Assembly (NCBI GenBank): GCA_945876945.1 | Contig: CAMCQE010000020.1 | Location: forward strand, 1-42,779 | DNA length: 42,779 nucleotides | From: Klebsiella pneumoniae | GTDB lineage: Bacteria; Pseudomonadota; Gammaproteobacteria; Ga0077536 | Reading direction: 5' to 3' | Part shown: positions 8,883 to 21,244 of the stretch, one piece after another | Layout: each line of letters begins with the position of its first letter | Numbering within the stretch: position 1 is the first letter of the stretch | Program-made: the position numbers and the translations under genes | Notes under the pieces: model-generated | Database searches by the model: none | The model's input: the letters and a program-made list of their open reading frames with translations, nothing else | Told to the model about the DNA's origin: nothing

Positions 8883-8900
8883 CAGGGATTCCTCCCTGAT
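8881..8900 (-). promoter_or_regulatory. Hairpin enclosing the rpoE ribosome-binding site and start codon
   Basis: Read on the minus strand, the arms ATCAGGGA and TCCCTGAT are perfect complements (8 bp) and enclose the loop GGAA, a GNRA tetraloop. The Shine-Dalgarno core GGAGG (8895-8891) spans the 5' arm and the loop, at an ideal 8 bases from the ATG (8882-8880), and the A and U of that ATG close the base of the stem. The same dyad in DNA could instead be an operator; the match to a start-site-occluding RNA hairpin seems closer. Confidence 0.5.
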
Positions 8901-8935
8901 ATGCTTCGGCGGCAGGCTTGCTGCGTGTCTGAGAG

Positions 8936-8962
8936 GTGGACCATCGTCTGTTCATTTGGTTC
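8936..8962 (-). promoter_or_regulatory. Possible sigma-E-type promoter of rpoE
   Basis: On the minus strand GAACCA (8962-8957) is followed after 16 bases by TCCAC (8940-8936). The RpoE/AlgU consensus is GAACTT, 16-17 bases, then TCTGA/TCCAA, so this is a partial match with correct spacing. It would give a leader of about 50 bases carrying the hairpin. Autoregulation is usual for this family; the site itself is weakly supported. Confidence 0.25.
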
Positions 8963-8993
8963 GGGCGGCAGGACAAAATTGAGCTGGCCCAGA

Positions 8994-9001
8994 AGTATAC
9001 A
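8994..9001. promoter_or_regulatory. Bidirectional -10-like element between rpoE and nadB
   Basis: The sequence AGTATACA holds TATACA on the plus strand (8996-9001, toward nadB) and TATACT on the minus strand (8999-8994, toward rpoE). Neither direction has a clear -35 box. For nadB a start of transcription about 7 bases downstream would leave a leader of only some 6 bases, consistent with the absence of a ribosome-binding site before the nadB ATG. Confidence 0.3.
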
Positions 9002-9013
9002 AGTGCACACTCC

Positions 9014-10624
9014 ATGACACAGCAGAAAGACTACGACGTTCTCGTCATCGGCAGTGGCGCCGCAGGGCTTGCCCTCGCACTAGAACTCGCCGACCAGTTG
9101 AAGGTCTGCGTGCTCGCTAAAGCAGACCTCGACGAGACCAACACCCGCTACGCTCAGGGCGGCGTTTCCGCAGTGATGGACCCTGCCGACAGCGTCGAAT
9201 CTCACATCGAAGACACGCTTCAGGCAGGTGCCGGCATCTGCCATCGACCCGCAGTGGAACATATCGTCCGCCACGGCAAAGAAGCGATCGACTGGCTGCA
9301 ATCTGTGGGAGTGCCGTTCACCACCACTACCGATGATCGGGGTGCCCAGGTCGTTCACCTGACGCAGGAAGGCGGTCACAGCACCCGCCGCGTGGTGCAT
9401 GCCGACGATGCCACCGGGCTCGCAATTGAAACGACGCTGCTCGAGCGGGTGAAATCGCATCCCAACATTGAGTTGCTGGACTGGCATATCGCGATCGACC
9501 TCATCACCCTCGGCAAACTGGGCACCACGCCAGACCGCTGCGTTGGGGCCTATGTGCTGGACCGTCGAAACAGCAGCGTGATAACCATCCGCGCATCCTG
9601 GTGCGTGCTCGCCACGGGCGGCGCGGGCAAGGTTTATCTGTATACGAGTAATCCGGACATCGCGACGGGAGACGGCGTGGCGATGGCGTGGCGCGCGGGA
9701 TGTGCCGTTGCCAACATGGAATTCGTGCAATTCCACCCCACCTGTCTGTATCACCCGAAAGCGAAATCCTTTCTGGTCACGGAGGCTTTACGCGGCGAAG
9801 GGGCGCGTTTGCTGCTGCCTAACGGCGAAGCGTTCATGCATCGGTTTGACTCGCGCGCCGAGTTGGCGCCGAGAGATATCGTGGCGCGAGCCATTGACCA
9901 CGAGATGAAGCGACTTGGCGCCGATTGCGTTTATCTCGATATCTCGCACAAGTCGCCCGAGTTCATCCTCAGCCATTTCCCCACCATCTCCCAGCACTGC
10001 AAGACCTTCGGTTTCGACTTGACCAGCGAGCCCCTGCCCGTGGTGCCTGCCGCGCACTACTTTTGTGGGGGGGTGCTCACCGATCTGGCCGGGCGCACTT
10101 CCCTGCCCGGACTGTTTGCGATTGGCGAGGTGGCCTGCACCGGCTTGCACGGCGCGAATCGCATGGCCAGTAACTCGCTGCTGGAGTGTTTGGTCACCGC
10201 CCGCTCCGCCGCCAGCGAGATAAAGGCCCAGATTGTCGACCGCCCACGACTACCAACAGTGCCGCCCTGGGATGAAAGCCAGGTCACGGATGCCGACGAA
10301 GAAGTGGTCGTGGCCCACAACTGGGACGAGCTGCGCCGTTTTATGTGGGACTACGTTGGCATCGTGCGCACCACTAAACGGTTGGAGCGTGCGCGGCGCC
10401 GGGTTCACCTTTTGCGGAATGAAATTGGCGAGTTCTACGCTAATTTCAGGGTCACGAGCGATCTCATCGAGTTACGCAATCTGGTGCAGGTGGCGGAGTT
10501 GGTGATTCGGTGCGCCCTGAAACGGAAAGAGAGCCGCGGACTCCATTTCACCCTCGATCATCCCACTGTGGACGACCGCAACTATCAACGCGACACCATC
10601 CTGCGGGCTGGTGATTTTGGTTGA
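9014..10624 (+). CDS. nadB: L-aspartate oxidase
   Basis: NadB oxidises L-aspartate to iminoaspartate, the first step of de novo NAD synthesis, using FAD and oxygen or fumarate. The 536-residue product (E. coli 540) has the FAD-binding [13 protein letters not shown] near residue 13, the RYAQGG segment, EGGHSTRR, the active-site region [46 protein letters not shown] and [15 protein letters not shown]. The C-terminal helical domain is of the succinate dehydrogenase type. I chose ATG 9014 ([13 protein letters not shown]); the longer frame from 8936 adds non-family residues. It is divergent from rpoE. Confidence 0.96.
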   Translation: MTQQKDYDVLVIGSGAAGLALALELADQLKVCVLAKADLDETNTRYAQGGVSAVMDPADSVESHIEDTLQAGAGICHRPAVEHIVRHGKEAIDWLQSVGVPFTTTTDDRGAQVVHLTQEGGHSTRRVVHADDATGLAIETTLLERVKSHPNIELLDWHIAIDLITLGKLGTTPDRCVGAYVLDRRNSSVITIRASWCVLATGGAGKVYLYTSNPDIATGDGVAMAWRAGCAVANMEFVQFHPTCLYHPKAKSFLVTEALRGEGARLLLPNGEAFMHRFDSRAELAPRDIVARAIDHEMKRLGADCVYLDISHKSPEFILSHFPTISQHCKTFGFDLTSEPLPVVPAAHYFCGGVLTDLAGRTSLPGLFAIGEVACTGLHGANRMASNSLLECLVTARSAASEIKAQIVDRPRLPTVPPWDESQVTDADEEVVVAHNWDELRRFMWDYVGIVRTTKRLERARRRVHLLRNEIGEFYANFRVTSDLIELRNLVQVAELVIRCALKRKESRGLHFTLDHPTVDDRNYQRDTILRAGDFG

Positions 10625-10640
10625 CTGAGTGCCCTGAACA

Positions 10641-11402
10641 ATGACCGAACGCCTTCAACTTCCTGCGGATTACCGGCCCGATCACAACACCTTGAAGGGG
10701 CACCAGGTGCTCGTCACCGGCGCCTCGAGGGGGCTGGGCCGCGCCATCGCCTGCGACCTCGCGGCGGCGGGCGCACAAACCATCTTGCTCGCCCGAGACG
10801 TTAAGGCTCTGGAGCATCTCGCTGACGAGATTCTGGCCGCCGGGCACGCCGAGCCCATTTTGATTCCTTGCAACCTCGAAGCGGCCACGCATGAGCATTA
10901 CGAGGAGATTGCTGAACATTTGCGGGCCCGGTTAGGCCATCTCGACGGCGTCATTTTTAACGCGGGGATGCTGGGAGAGCTCTCGCCTCTGGCCACCTAC
11001 GACCCGACCATGTGGGCGCGAGTGTTTCAGGTCAATCTCCACAGCCCTTTCTTGATGCTGCGTTGCCTGTTGCCCTTGCTTGATGCTGGCACCCGGAGTT
11101 CGATTCTCTTCGTCTCGTCTGCAGTTGGGCGGCAGGCGCGGGCCTACTGGGGCGCTTATGCCGCTTCAAAATTTGCGCTGGAAGGCATGATGCAAGTCCT
11201 CGCCGACGAATTGGCGTCGGCCGCCAGAGTCAAGGTCAATTCGGTCAATCCAGGACGTTGCCGGACGCGCATGCGCGCGCAGGCTTACCCGGCCGAAGAC
11301 GCCGAAAAACTGCCCGAGCCAGCGACCCTCGCCCCCTTCTTTACCTACTTGCTGAGCCCGTCGGCCGACCATTTCCACGGCCGGCAGCTAGACCTGCAGT
11401 AA
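10641..11402 (+). CDS. yciK: YciK-like short-chain dehydrogenase/reductase
   Basis: A 253-residue NAD(P)-binding oxidoreductase. It shows the glycine motif TGASRGLGRAI (about residues 27-37), the NAG motif (NAGMLGELSPL), the catalytic Ser in VSSAVGRQ and the Tyr-Lys pair in YAASKFALEGMMQVLADE. The stretches SSAVGRQARAYWGAYAASK and NPGRCRTRMRAQAYP closely match E. coli YciK, whose substrate is not known to me. It lies 16 bases after nadB and may be cotranscribed with it. Confidence 0.87.
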   Translation: MTERLQLPADYRPDHNTLKGHQVLVTGASRGLGRAIACDLAAAGAQTILLARDVKALEHLADEILAAGHAEPILIPCNLEAATHEHYEEIAEHLRARLGHLDGVIFNAGMLGELSPLATYDPTMWARVFQVNLHSPFLMLRCLLPLLDAGTRSSILFVSSAVGRQARAYWGAYAASKFALEGMMQVLADELASAARVKVNSVNPGRCRTRMRAQAYPAEDAEKLPEPATLAPFFTYLLSPSADHFHGRQLDLQ

Positions 11403-11412
11403 GCGGAAAGAT

Positions 11413-11428
11413 TTTGCCACGCGGCAAA
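11413..11428 (+). terminator. Small hairpin after yciK
   Basis: TTTGCC and GGCAAA form a perfect 6-bp stem around the loop ACGC, ten bases after the yciK stop. No T-tract follows, so intrinsic termination is doubtful. A second small stem (GCGCCA/TGGCGC, 11457-11474, loop TTTTAT) lies further on. The rest of 11403-11634 shows no open frame that looks real. Confidence 0.25.
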
Positions 11429-11634
11429 GTCGCGCCCGCGCCCGGCCATTCATCGCGCGCCATTTTATTGGCGCACGCTGCTTTCGGAAGAGGAGAGTAA
11501 GGCTAACGGCCAATCTGATGACGCCAACTCAATGAGACTGACGTCAATACAACGGCTTTTGGCAGCATAAAAACCAAGATTCTTCATCTGGCATGGATAT
11601 CGCTTTGAGCGATGCAACCTCAGAGGAGAACGCC

Positions 11635-12551
11635 ATGAACAAACCCGCCGAACTTTCACTTGTCGCAGAATACGGGGCTGCGGTCATGGGCAATCCCCAG
11701 CTGTCTCGCGCCACCCTACCTACGCCAGCGCTCTCGGACCGCGCTCGTTTGCAGATGGCTAACACGCTGCAGACCACCCTGATGGTCGACGAGGTCTTAC
11801 GACTCTTCACCAATGAAGCCCGCCAGATCGTGAGTCCTTTCAGCCTGCGCTATCGCAACCATGCGGACTCCGTGATGTATGACGAGGGGCGCACCTATCC
11901 GAACCGAATCAGTTACGACCTTGATCTCCATGGCGCTTCGCTGGGCTGTATCACACTAAGCCGCAGCCATGCTTTCAGTGAGGACGAAATTGCCCTGTTT
12001 GAGTTGATGCTCTGCACGCTCGTCTATCCATTGCGTAACGCCCTGATGTACGAACGCGCGATCAGGTCAGCCACCATTGACCCGTTGACCGGCATTCAGA
12101 ACCGGACCGGCCTGCGTCAGCATCTGGAACATCAAGTTGAACTCTGCTCCCGCCATGGCACGCCGCTCTCGGTCCTGATGGTGGATGTCGATTTCTTTAA
12201 AGCTATCAACGACCAACACGGTCATCTCGCCGGCGATCACGTGCTGATCGAAACAGTGCGCAACGTGGTCAAAGCCACCCGCAACAGCGATGTGGTGTTT
12301 CGTTATGGCGGCGAGGAATTTGTGGTCGTGCTGAGCAACACCGGGCCTGAGGGCGCGGAACGTCTCGCCAAGCGCATCTGCTCTGCGGTCAGCGAGGGCG
12401 TCGTCAAGCCTGCCGACTTACCGATCAAGGTCACTGTCAGTATTGGTGTCGCCGCATGGGAACAAGGCGACGCCATGGCGTCGCTGCTGGAGCGTGCGGA
12501 TCATCGCCTTTATGAGGCCAAAACGACCGGTCGCAACCGGGTGGTTAGTTG

Positions 12552-12555
<4 letters not shown>
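11635..12555 (+). CDS. Diguanylate cyclase (GGDEF) with N-terminal sensor-like domain
   Basis: Makes the second messenger c-di-GMP from two GTP. The 306-residue product has an N-terminal region (about 35-140) with GAF-like character and no membrane segment, then a GGDEF domain beginning DPLTGIQNRTGL at residue 149. The active-site loop is GGEEF (225-229). An inhibitory I-site RxxD is present as R216-N-S-D219, exactly five residues before it, so product inhibition is likely. The metal-binding VDVDFFK is intact. I chose ATG 11635 because AGAGGAGA lies 5 bases upstream; an ATG at 11593 is in frame but has no such site. The ligand of the sensor region is unknown. Confidence 0.92.
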
Positions 12556-15444
<2,889 letters not shown>

Positions 15445-15490
15445 ATCGGCTGCTCGGCTCCTTGGGCGGTCGCGTGACGGTTCCCCGGCC

Positions 15491-18400
15491 TCAGGCCGAG
15501 CCAGCCAAGCGCACCGCCTCGTCCATATTGACCGAGACCAGGCGGGATACGCCCGGCTCGTGCATCGTGACCCCGATTAGCTGCTCGGCAATTTCCATCG
15601 TGACCTTGTTATGCGAGATAAACAGGAACTGCACGTGCGCCGACATCTGTCGCAACATGGCGGTCAAGCGCACGACGTTGGCATCGTCCAGCGGTGCATC
15701 AACCTCGTCGAGCAGACAGAAAGGCGCGGGATTGAGTTCAAAAAGCGCGAAAACAAAGGACAGCGCCGAGAGCGCCTTTTCGCCGCCAGACAGCAGATGG
15801 ATGCTGCTGTTGCGCTTGCCCGGTGGCCGCGCCATCACCGTCACGCCGGTCTCAAGCAAGTCTTCTCCGGTCAGTTCGAGATAGGCGTGGCCACCGCCGA
15901 ACAAAATCGGGAACAGACGCTGCAGCCCGGCGTTCACCTGATCGAAAGTCTCCCGGAAGCGTGTGCGGGTTTCCTTGTCGATTTTGCGCATGGCGTCTTC
16001 CAGCGTGGCAAGCGCCTGGGTGAGGTCGGTGTACTGGGCGTCGAGATAGGTCTTGCGCTCCTGCGTCTGGCTGTACTCGTCTATCGCGGCGAGATTGATG
16101 GGGCCAAGGCGCCCGATGCGATTACCTATCGCCGTCAGCTTTTCCCGGCAGGCCTCTTCACTCGCGTCCGGGGCCAGCGCCTCAATGACGCTCTCCAGCG
16201 TATGCCCGCCCTGCGCCAGACGTTCGGCCTGCTCTTGCGCCCGCACTTGCAGCGCCCGCTCTTCCAGGCGGGCCTGCTCCACCACGCGTTGACGTTCAGT
16301 GGTGTCTTTTTCCAGCGCGCCACGATGTTCCTCGTAGCCCCGTAGCTGCTGGTCGATTTCTTCAAGTCGCTGGCGGGCCGCTTTCAGCGCCTGATCGCCC
16401 GCGAGACGCGCGGCCAGCGCAGTGTCGAGTTCGGTCCGGAGTGCGGCTTGGGGCGCGAGCGCCTCCGCAGCCCCGGTCGCCAGCGTTTCACAGCGCAAGG
16501 CGAGCTCTTCGCTCAGCCGTTGATTGCGCTCAATGGCATGCGCCAACGAGCCTCTGCCTGATTTGAGGCTTTCGAGTTGCAAGGCCAGCGCGTGCCGCGC
16601 GTCCCGCGCCTGCCGCCAGGTCGCGCGCGCCTGTTCCAGCGCCACCTGCACTTGCCGACGCTGCTCGGTTAATTCGCCGCGCCGCTCTTCTAACGCGGCC
16701 AAAGTGACCCGTAGGGCGGTGACGTCGGCGCGCATTTTGTCGAGTTCGCGGACGCTGGTTTCAGCTCGCTGCGCCAACTCGCCGGTCTGCCGCGTGAGCT
16801 CCTGCAGACGATTGTGCGTTTGAGCGAGTTCGCCCTCAGCGCGTTGGGTGCGACCTCGCAGATCGTTCAGCTCGCCGTTGCGGGTATTCAGTTGCGCGGA
16901 GAGTTCGCTGTCGCGCTTTTCGAGCTGCTTCTGGTGATCCTGACTCTGACGCTGCTCGCTCTCCAACCCTGCGATAAGGCCAGTGAGTTGCTCGTCTTCG
17001 CGACGCAGTTCGTCGAGCCGCCGCTCGCGCACCAGCACGCTGTCATCCGCCTGCCGTCGGCCGGGCACTTGCACCCAGTTCGGGCCCAGCCACACCCCGT
17101 TGGCGGTGACGATCGATTCATGCGCGGCGAGGGCCGCCCGGTGCGCCTGCGCGGTCTCCAGATCCGGGCTGATATAGATGCTGCCGAGCAGACCTTCCAG
17201 ATTGGAGGCACTGGTGATCTTGTCGAGCAGACGCGGCAGCGTTGGTGCCCCGGTTCGCGCCACGCCAGGCACAAGCGCCGCCCGGCCAACGGCGTTAAGC
17301 ACTGCGGCGGGTGCTTGCGCGTGAGGGGTGGCGAGCAAGCGCTCGTCCACACCCTCACCACACAATGCGGTAAGCCTGGCGCCGATGGCAGTCTCCGCCG
17401 CCAGTTCCCAGCCGGGTTCAATACTCAAGGACTCGGCCAGCGCGCGGCTTTCACCGAGACCGTTACCCGCCAGCCACTGCATGAGCGAGCGCTGATCGCG
17501 TCCGAGCGCCGCTTCCTGCAGCGCGCGCAATGAGGCGAGCTTGCCGCGAACTTCCTGACCTTCCGCACGCCGGGCGTGCAACTGGCGCCCGCTGCTCTGG
17601 GCGGTTTCGCGAGCACCGGCGAGCGATTCCCGCGCCGCCTGCTGCTCCTGCCGCAAGGTTTCGATTTCGGCCGTTTTGCGTTCCAGCAGGGCTTTCAGTT
17701 CTGCAACCCGCGTCTCAATACTTGCCGGGTCCAGCCTCCCGCGTTCAGCCCCGAGGGTCTCGATGCGGCGCGTGGCGTCCTGCTGATCGCGTGCCAGCAA
17801 TTCCACCCGCGCCTGCCCTGCATGCTCAGTTCGGGAGATCTCAGTGAATTCCCGATTGAACTGATCCCAGACTTGCTGCCAGTTTTCTGAAGATTGTTCG
17901 GCGTGACGTAGCGTTTCTGCGGCCGACTCTTCGCCCGCCGCGCCGTCGGTGAGCGATGGCGTCAACCCGTCGATCGCCGCGTCCATTTCCGCCAGGCGGG
18001 TACGGTCGCCGTTAAGCATGCCCAGCGCTTCGGTTTGGCTGAGGCGGGCGCGCCCCAGTTCCTGCTCCAAGGCCCGGTGCCGCTCTTCCTGCAGTTGGAT
18101 GGCCTGCTCGATGCGCGAGATCTCAGCACTTTTGGCGTAGAACTCGCTTTGTGCGCTATTGAACTGCCCTTGAGCGGCAGTTTGCGCCTCGCGCTGTGCG
18201 GTTTGTTCATTCTCAAGCTTGCGCAGGGCGGCAAGCGCGGCGTCCAGCTCGGTTTCGCGGGCTGAGATTTCGAGATGCTGCTGCTGCCGGGCGCGCTCAA
18301 TGCCCTGCCAGCGGATGGCCAGATAATCGGCCTCCAACTGACGCTCTTCGGATTTCAGTGCCTGATATTGCTCTGCGGCCTTGGCCTGCCGCTGCAGGCG

Positions 18401-19021
18401 GGTGAGTTGTTTCTCGAGTTCCAGCCGGATGTCGTTGACCCGCTCGAGGTTCTCATTGGTATGGCGGATGCGGGTTTCGGTTTCCCGCCGCCGTTCCTTG
18501 TAGCGCGAGATCCCGGCGGCCTCTTCCAGAAAGTTACGCAGTTCTTCAGGCTTCGCTTCGATGACCCGGGAGATCATGCCCTGCTCGATCACCGAGTAAC
18601 CGCCCCGAACACCGAGGCCGGTCCCGAGGAACACGTCCAGAATGTCCTTGCGCCGGCAGCGGGTGCCGTTCAGGTAGTAATTGGAGTTTCCGTCGCGCCC
18701 AACGGTGCGTTTGATGGAGATTTCGGCGAAACCCGAGTACGGGCCACCGATGGTGCCGTCGGCGTTGTCGAATACCAGTTCGACCGAGGCTTGCCCGACC
18801 GGCTTGCGCGTGTTTGAACCGCTAAAAATGACATCGGCCATGGAGTCGCCGCGCAGCTGCTTGGCCGAGGTCTCCCCCATCACCCACAGCATGGCGTCGA
18901 TGATGTTCGACTTGCCGCAACCGTTAGGCCCCACGATCCCGGTGAGATTCCCGGGTAGGTGCAGGGTGGTCGGATCGACGAAAGATTTGAAGCCGGCGAG
19001 CTTGATTCGGGCGATGCGCAT
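15491..19021 (-). CDS. smc: Chromosome segregation protein SMC
   Basis: SMC is the ATPase of the bacterial condensin that organises and segregates chromosomes with ScpA and ScpB. The 1176-residue product has Walker A GPNGCGKSN (31-39), long coiled coils rich in Glu, Arg, Gln and Leu on both sides of a hinge near residues 500-650, the signature LLSGGEKALSALSF and Walker B FCLLDEVDAPLDD. ATG 19021 gives MRIARIKLAGFKSF, the classic N-terminus; the open frame upstream to 19252 is not part of the protein. A minus-strand TATGCT (19035-19030) preceded at 18 bases by TTGTGC is a possible promoter and would leave almost no leader. Confidence 0.96.
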   Translation of the reverse strand: MRIARIKLAGFKSFVDPTTLHLPGNLTGIVGPNGCGKSNIIDAMLWVMGETSAKQLRGDSMADVIFSGSNTRKPVGQASVELVFDNADGTIGGPYSGFAEISIKRTVGRDGNSNYYLNGTRCRRKDILDVFLGTGLGVRGGYSVIEQGMISRVIEAKPEELRNFLEEAAGISRYKERRRETETRIRHTNENLERVNDIRLELEKQLTRLQRQAKAAEQYQALKSEERQLEADYLAIRWQGIERARQQQHLEISARETELDAALAALRKLENEQTAQREAQTAAQGQFNSAQSEFYAKSAEISRIEQAIQLQEERHRALEQELGRARLSQTEALGMLNGDRTRLAEMDAAIDGLTPSLTDGAAGEESAAETLRHAEQSSENWQQVWDQFNREFTEISRTEHAGQARVELLARDQQDATRRIETLGAERGRLDPASIETRVAELKALLERKTAEIETLRQEQQAARESLAGARETAQSSGRQLHARRAEGQEVRGKLASLRALQEAALGRDQRSLMQWLAGNGLGESRALAESLSIEPGWELAAETAIGARLTALCGEGVDERLLATPHAQAPAAVLNAVGRAALVPGVARTGAPTLPRLLDKITSASNLEGLLGSIYISPDLETAQAHRAALAAHESIVTANGVWLGPNWVQVPGRRQADDSVLVRERRLDELRREDEQLTGLIAGLESEQRQSQDHQKQLEKRDSELSAQLNTRNGELNDLRGRTQRAEGELAQTHNRLQELTRQTGELAQRAETSVRELDKMRADVTALRVTLAALEERRGELTEQRRQVQVALEQARATWRQARDARHALALQLESLKSGRGSLAHAIERNQRLSEELALRCETLATGAAEALAPQAALRTELDTALAARLAGDQALKAARQRLEEIDQQLRGYEEHRGALEKDTTERQRVVEQARLEERALQVRAQEQAERLAQGGHTLESVIEALAPDASEEACREKLTAIGNRIGRLGPINLAAIDEYSQTQERKTYLDAQYTDLTQALATLEDAMRKIDKETRTRFRETFDQVNAGLQRLFPILFGGGHAYLELTGEDLLETGVTVMARPPGKRNSSIHLLSGGEKALSALSFVFALFELNPAPFCLLDEVDAPLDDANVVRLTAMLRQMSAHVQFLFISHNKVTMEIAEQLIGVTMHEPGVSRLVSVNMDEAVRLAGSA

Positions 19022-19211
19022 AGCCCGGAAGCATACCTTATCGCGATCTTGCGGCACAAACGCCGAAGGGGCGCGGGCGTTAAACTCAGGCTTTTGTTTT
19101 ACCGAATAAATTGGGGATTTCAGGAAGCCGGAGATGACTGCCCCGTGAGGCTTTTTGCCGGCGATTGCCGCGTGTAGGATGCGACTCCCTTCCCAATTCC
19201 GGACCACCCGC

Positions 19212-19601
19212 ATGGCGACCACGCCCCAGCACAGCTTAGACACGTTTCCCAATCCAGCCCCTCAGCGGGATTACACCATCCACATCGAAATTCCGGAGTT
19301 CACCTGCCTCTGTCCGAAGACCGGTCAACCGGATTTCGCACACCTCGATCTGAGCTATGTGCCGGGCGAGGCGTGTATCGAACTGAAGTCACTCAAACTC
19401 TATATCTGGTCGTTCCGCGACGTTGGCGCGTTTCACGAGGCCGTCACCAATCGCATGCTGGACGACATGGTGGCCGCATGCCAGCCGCGATTCGCCCGCT
19501 TAAGCGCCCGCTTCAATGTTCGCGGCGGGACCTACCCGACCATCGTGGTTGAGCATCGGATGCCTGGCTGGGAAGCGCCGGCGAGGGTTGATTTGCCGTG
19601 A
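19212..19601 (+). CDS. queF: NADPH-dependent 7-cyano-7-deazaguanine reductase (QueF)
   Basis: QueF reduces the nitrile preQ0 to preQ1 in queuosine biosynthesis. At 129 residues it is the short, unimodular (type I) form. The catalytic Cys is C34 in [13 protein letters not shown] with Asp41 as the likely proton donor, and the QueF motif is present as ELKSLKLY, followed by [13 protein letters not shown] chose ATG 19212 ([14 protein letters not shown]); the longer frame from 19155 has no family sequence. It is divergent from smc and overlaps the next gene by GTGA. Confidence 0.94.
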   Translation: MATTPQHSLDTFPNPAPQRDYTIHIEIPEFTCLCPKTGQPDFAHLDLSYVPGEACIELKSLKLYIWSFRDVGAFHEAVTNRMLDDMVAACQPRFARLSARFNVRGGTYPTIVVEHRMPGWEAPARVDLP

Positions 19602-20344
19602 GCGCCCAGCTCCACCAGCCCCCGCCCGGCTTCAGTGCCGGTGTTCAGGGGTTCTGGCAGGGGCTCGGTTTGCTTGTCCTGCCCGGTGTGCGAGCGTGGG
19701 CGCTTGGACCCGTCTTGCTGGCGGCCCTTCTGCTCGGGCTCGCCGCCTGGTTCGGCATCCAGGCTCTTGATGCGGCGCTGGACACCTGGTTGGCGGACCA
19801 ATGGGACTTCCTGCGCTGGTTGATTTGGCCCATTGCGGTCGCCATCACGCTGTTAATCAGTAATCTCGCGCTGGTAGTGCTCGCCGGCATCTTCGGCGTG
19901 GCGTTTCTCGATCGGCTCTCGGTCGCGGTAGAAAGCCACCTCGGTGCGCGGCCACCGGCCCTCGACGAGGCGCCTTGGTGGCATTCCCTCGCGCCAGCAC
20001 TGGCTCAGGAATGGCGCAAGCTTCGGTACTTCGGCTGGTTGATTCTTCTTCTCGTGCTCAGCGTCTTGATTCCCGGTCTGAACGCGCTGAGCCCGCTCCT
20101 CTGGTGCCTCGGTGGCGCCTGGATGCTCGCGCTGGAACTGCTGGACGGCGTGTTCTCGCGCCACGGCCACCCCTTCCCTGCGGCCCTGCGCTGCCTGCGC
20201 CAACACCGGGCCTGCGCCTTCGGCTTTGGCCTGACAGCCGTTGTCTTGAGTATGCTGCCCTTGCTGAACTGTCTGGCCTTGCCGGCGGGGGTGGCGGGCG
20301 CCACCTTGCTGTTTCATCGCCATTTTCTGCGCGGAGCTCGTTGA
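19598..20344 (+). CDS. CysZ/EI24-type inner-membrane protein
   Basis: A 248-residue polytopic membrane protein of the EI24/CysZ superfamily. The N-terminal [19 protein letters not shown] is typical, and four or more hydrophobic stretches follow (about 38-58, 78-104, 145-185, 210-235). E. coli CysZ supports sulfate uptake, but no cysteine-synthesis genes are nearby and the local context is tRNA modification, so substrate and role are open. It starts with GTG at 19598, overlapping the queF TGA. The next gene, gluQ, begins 3 bases after its stop. Confidence 0.75.
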   Translation: MSAQLHQPPPGFSAGVQGFWQGLGLLVLPGVRAWALGPVLLAALLLGLAAWFGIQALDAALDTWLADQWDFLRWLIWPIAVAITLLISNLALVVLAGIFGVAFLDRLSVAVESHLGARPPALDEAPWWHSLAPALAQEWRKLRYFGWLILLLVLSVLIPGLNALSPLLWCLGGAWMLALELLDGVFSRHGHPFPAALRCLRQHRACAFGFGLTAVVLSMLPLLNCLALPAGVAGATLLFHRHFLRGAR

Positions 20345-20347
20345 GTC

Positions 20348-21244
20348 TTGAGCGATGAGCTGTTCCCTGTGGGATATCGCGGGCGGTTTGCGCCCTCCCC
20401 TAGTGGCAGCCTCCATTTTGGCTCGGTGGTCGCGGCGCTCGGCAGTTTCCTGCAGGCACGCACCCAGCGTGGCGAATGGCTGCTCAGAATCGAAAATATC
20501 GACCCACCGCGCGAAGTGCCGGGCGCGGCTGACGCCATCTTGCGGGAGCTTGAGCGGTTGGGACTCTGCTGGGATGGACCGGTGTGCTACCAGCATGCCC
20601 GTCGCGAGGCGCATCTCGCGGCCCGGGATGAACTGATTGCGCGGAACCTGGCTTATCACTGCCGTTGTTCACGCCGACAGATTGGCCCCGGGGCGTATCC
20701 CGGAACCTGCCGAACGCTGCACATGAGGCCGGACACTCCCGCGACGCTCCGCATTCGCGTGGCAGAGACACCCGTCTCAATCGAGGATGCCTTGCACGGT
20801 GAGGTGGAAGAAACGCTAGCCGACACCTGCGGCGACTTTGTGGTGTGGCGCGTTGAAAATTGGCCGGCCTATCACCTCGCGGTGGTGGTCGACGATGCCT
20901 GGCAAGGCATTACCGAAGTGGTTCGCGGTGCAGATTTGCTGGACTCAAGCCCGCGTCAACGCTATCTGCAGCGCTGTCTGGGGCTGGCTGAGCTGCGGTA
21001 TTGCCATCTCCCGCTGGCCCTGGATGTTGATGGCGCCAAGCTGAGCAAGCAGACGCTGGCCTGTCCGGTCAGTGGACGACCGGCATCTACGCTTCTGACT
21101 GCTGCGCTTGGCTTTCTCGGCCATCCGCCACCGGACGCTATGGCCGGGGCGGCACCTGCCGAACTGCTGGCTTGGGCGCGATCTGCATGGTCGTTGGCCC
21201 GGGTGCCGCTTAACGCGCGGCAACCCGAGCCATTGAGCCCTTAG
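20348..21244 (+). CDS. gluQ: Glutamyl-Q tRNA(Asp) synthetase
   Basis: GluQ (YadB) attaches glutamate to the queuosine base at position 34 of tRNA(Asp). The 298-residue product resembles a truncated glutamyl-tRNA synthetase without an anticodon-binding domain: the class I HIGH-like motif is RFAPSPSGSLHFGS, the KMSKS-like motif is KLSKQ, and a zinc site is visible as CRCSRRQI with YPGTC. The Q-dependent substrate fits with queF two genes upstream. TTG 20348 is the best start (MSDELFPVGYRGRFAPSP); a GTG at 20369 is the alternative. The stop overlaps the thrH stop from the other strand (TTAG). Confidence 0.93.
   Translation: MSDELFPVGYRGRFAPSPSGSLHFGSVVAALGSFLQARTQRGEWLLRIENIDPPREVPGAADAILRELERLGLCWDGPVCYQHARREAHLAARDELIARNLAYHCRCSRRQIGPGAYPGTCRTLHMRPDTPATLRIRVAETPVSIEDALHGEVEETLADTCGDFVVWRVENWPAYHLAVVVDDAWQGITEVVRGADLLDSSPRQRYLQRCLGLAELRYCHLPLALDVDGAKLSKQTLACPVSGRPASTLLTAALGFLGHPPPDAMAGAAPAELLAWARSAWSLARVPLNARQPEPLSP

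Noticed and set aside
19022-19252. 77-codon N-terminal extension of SMC
   Set aside because: SMC proteins begin at the M.I..I.L.GFKSF strand. The extension covers the intergenic region and the start of queF.
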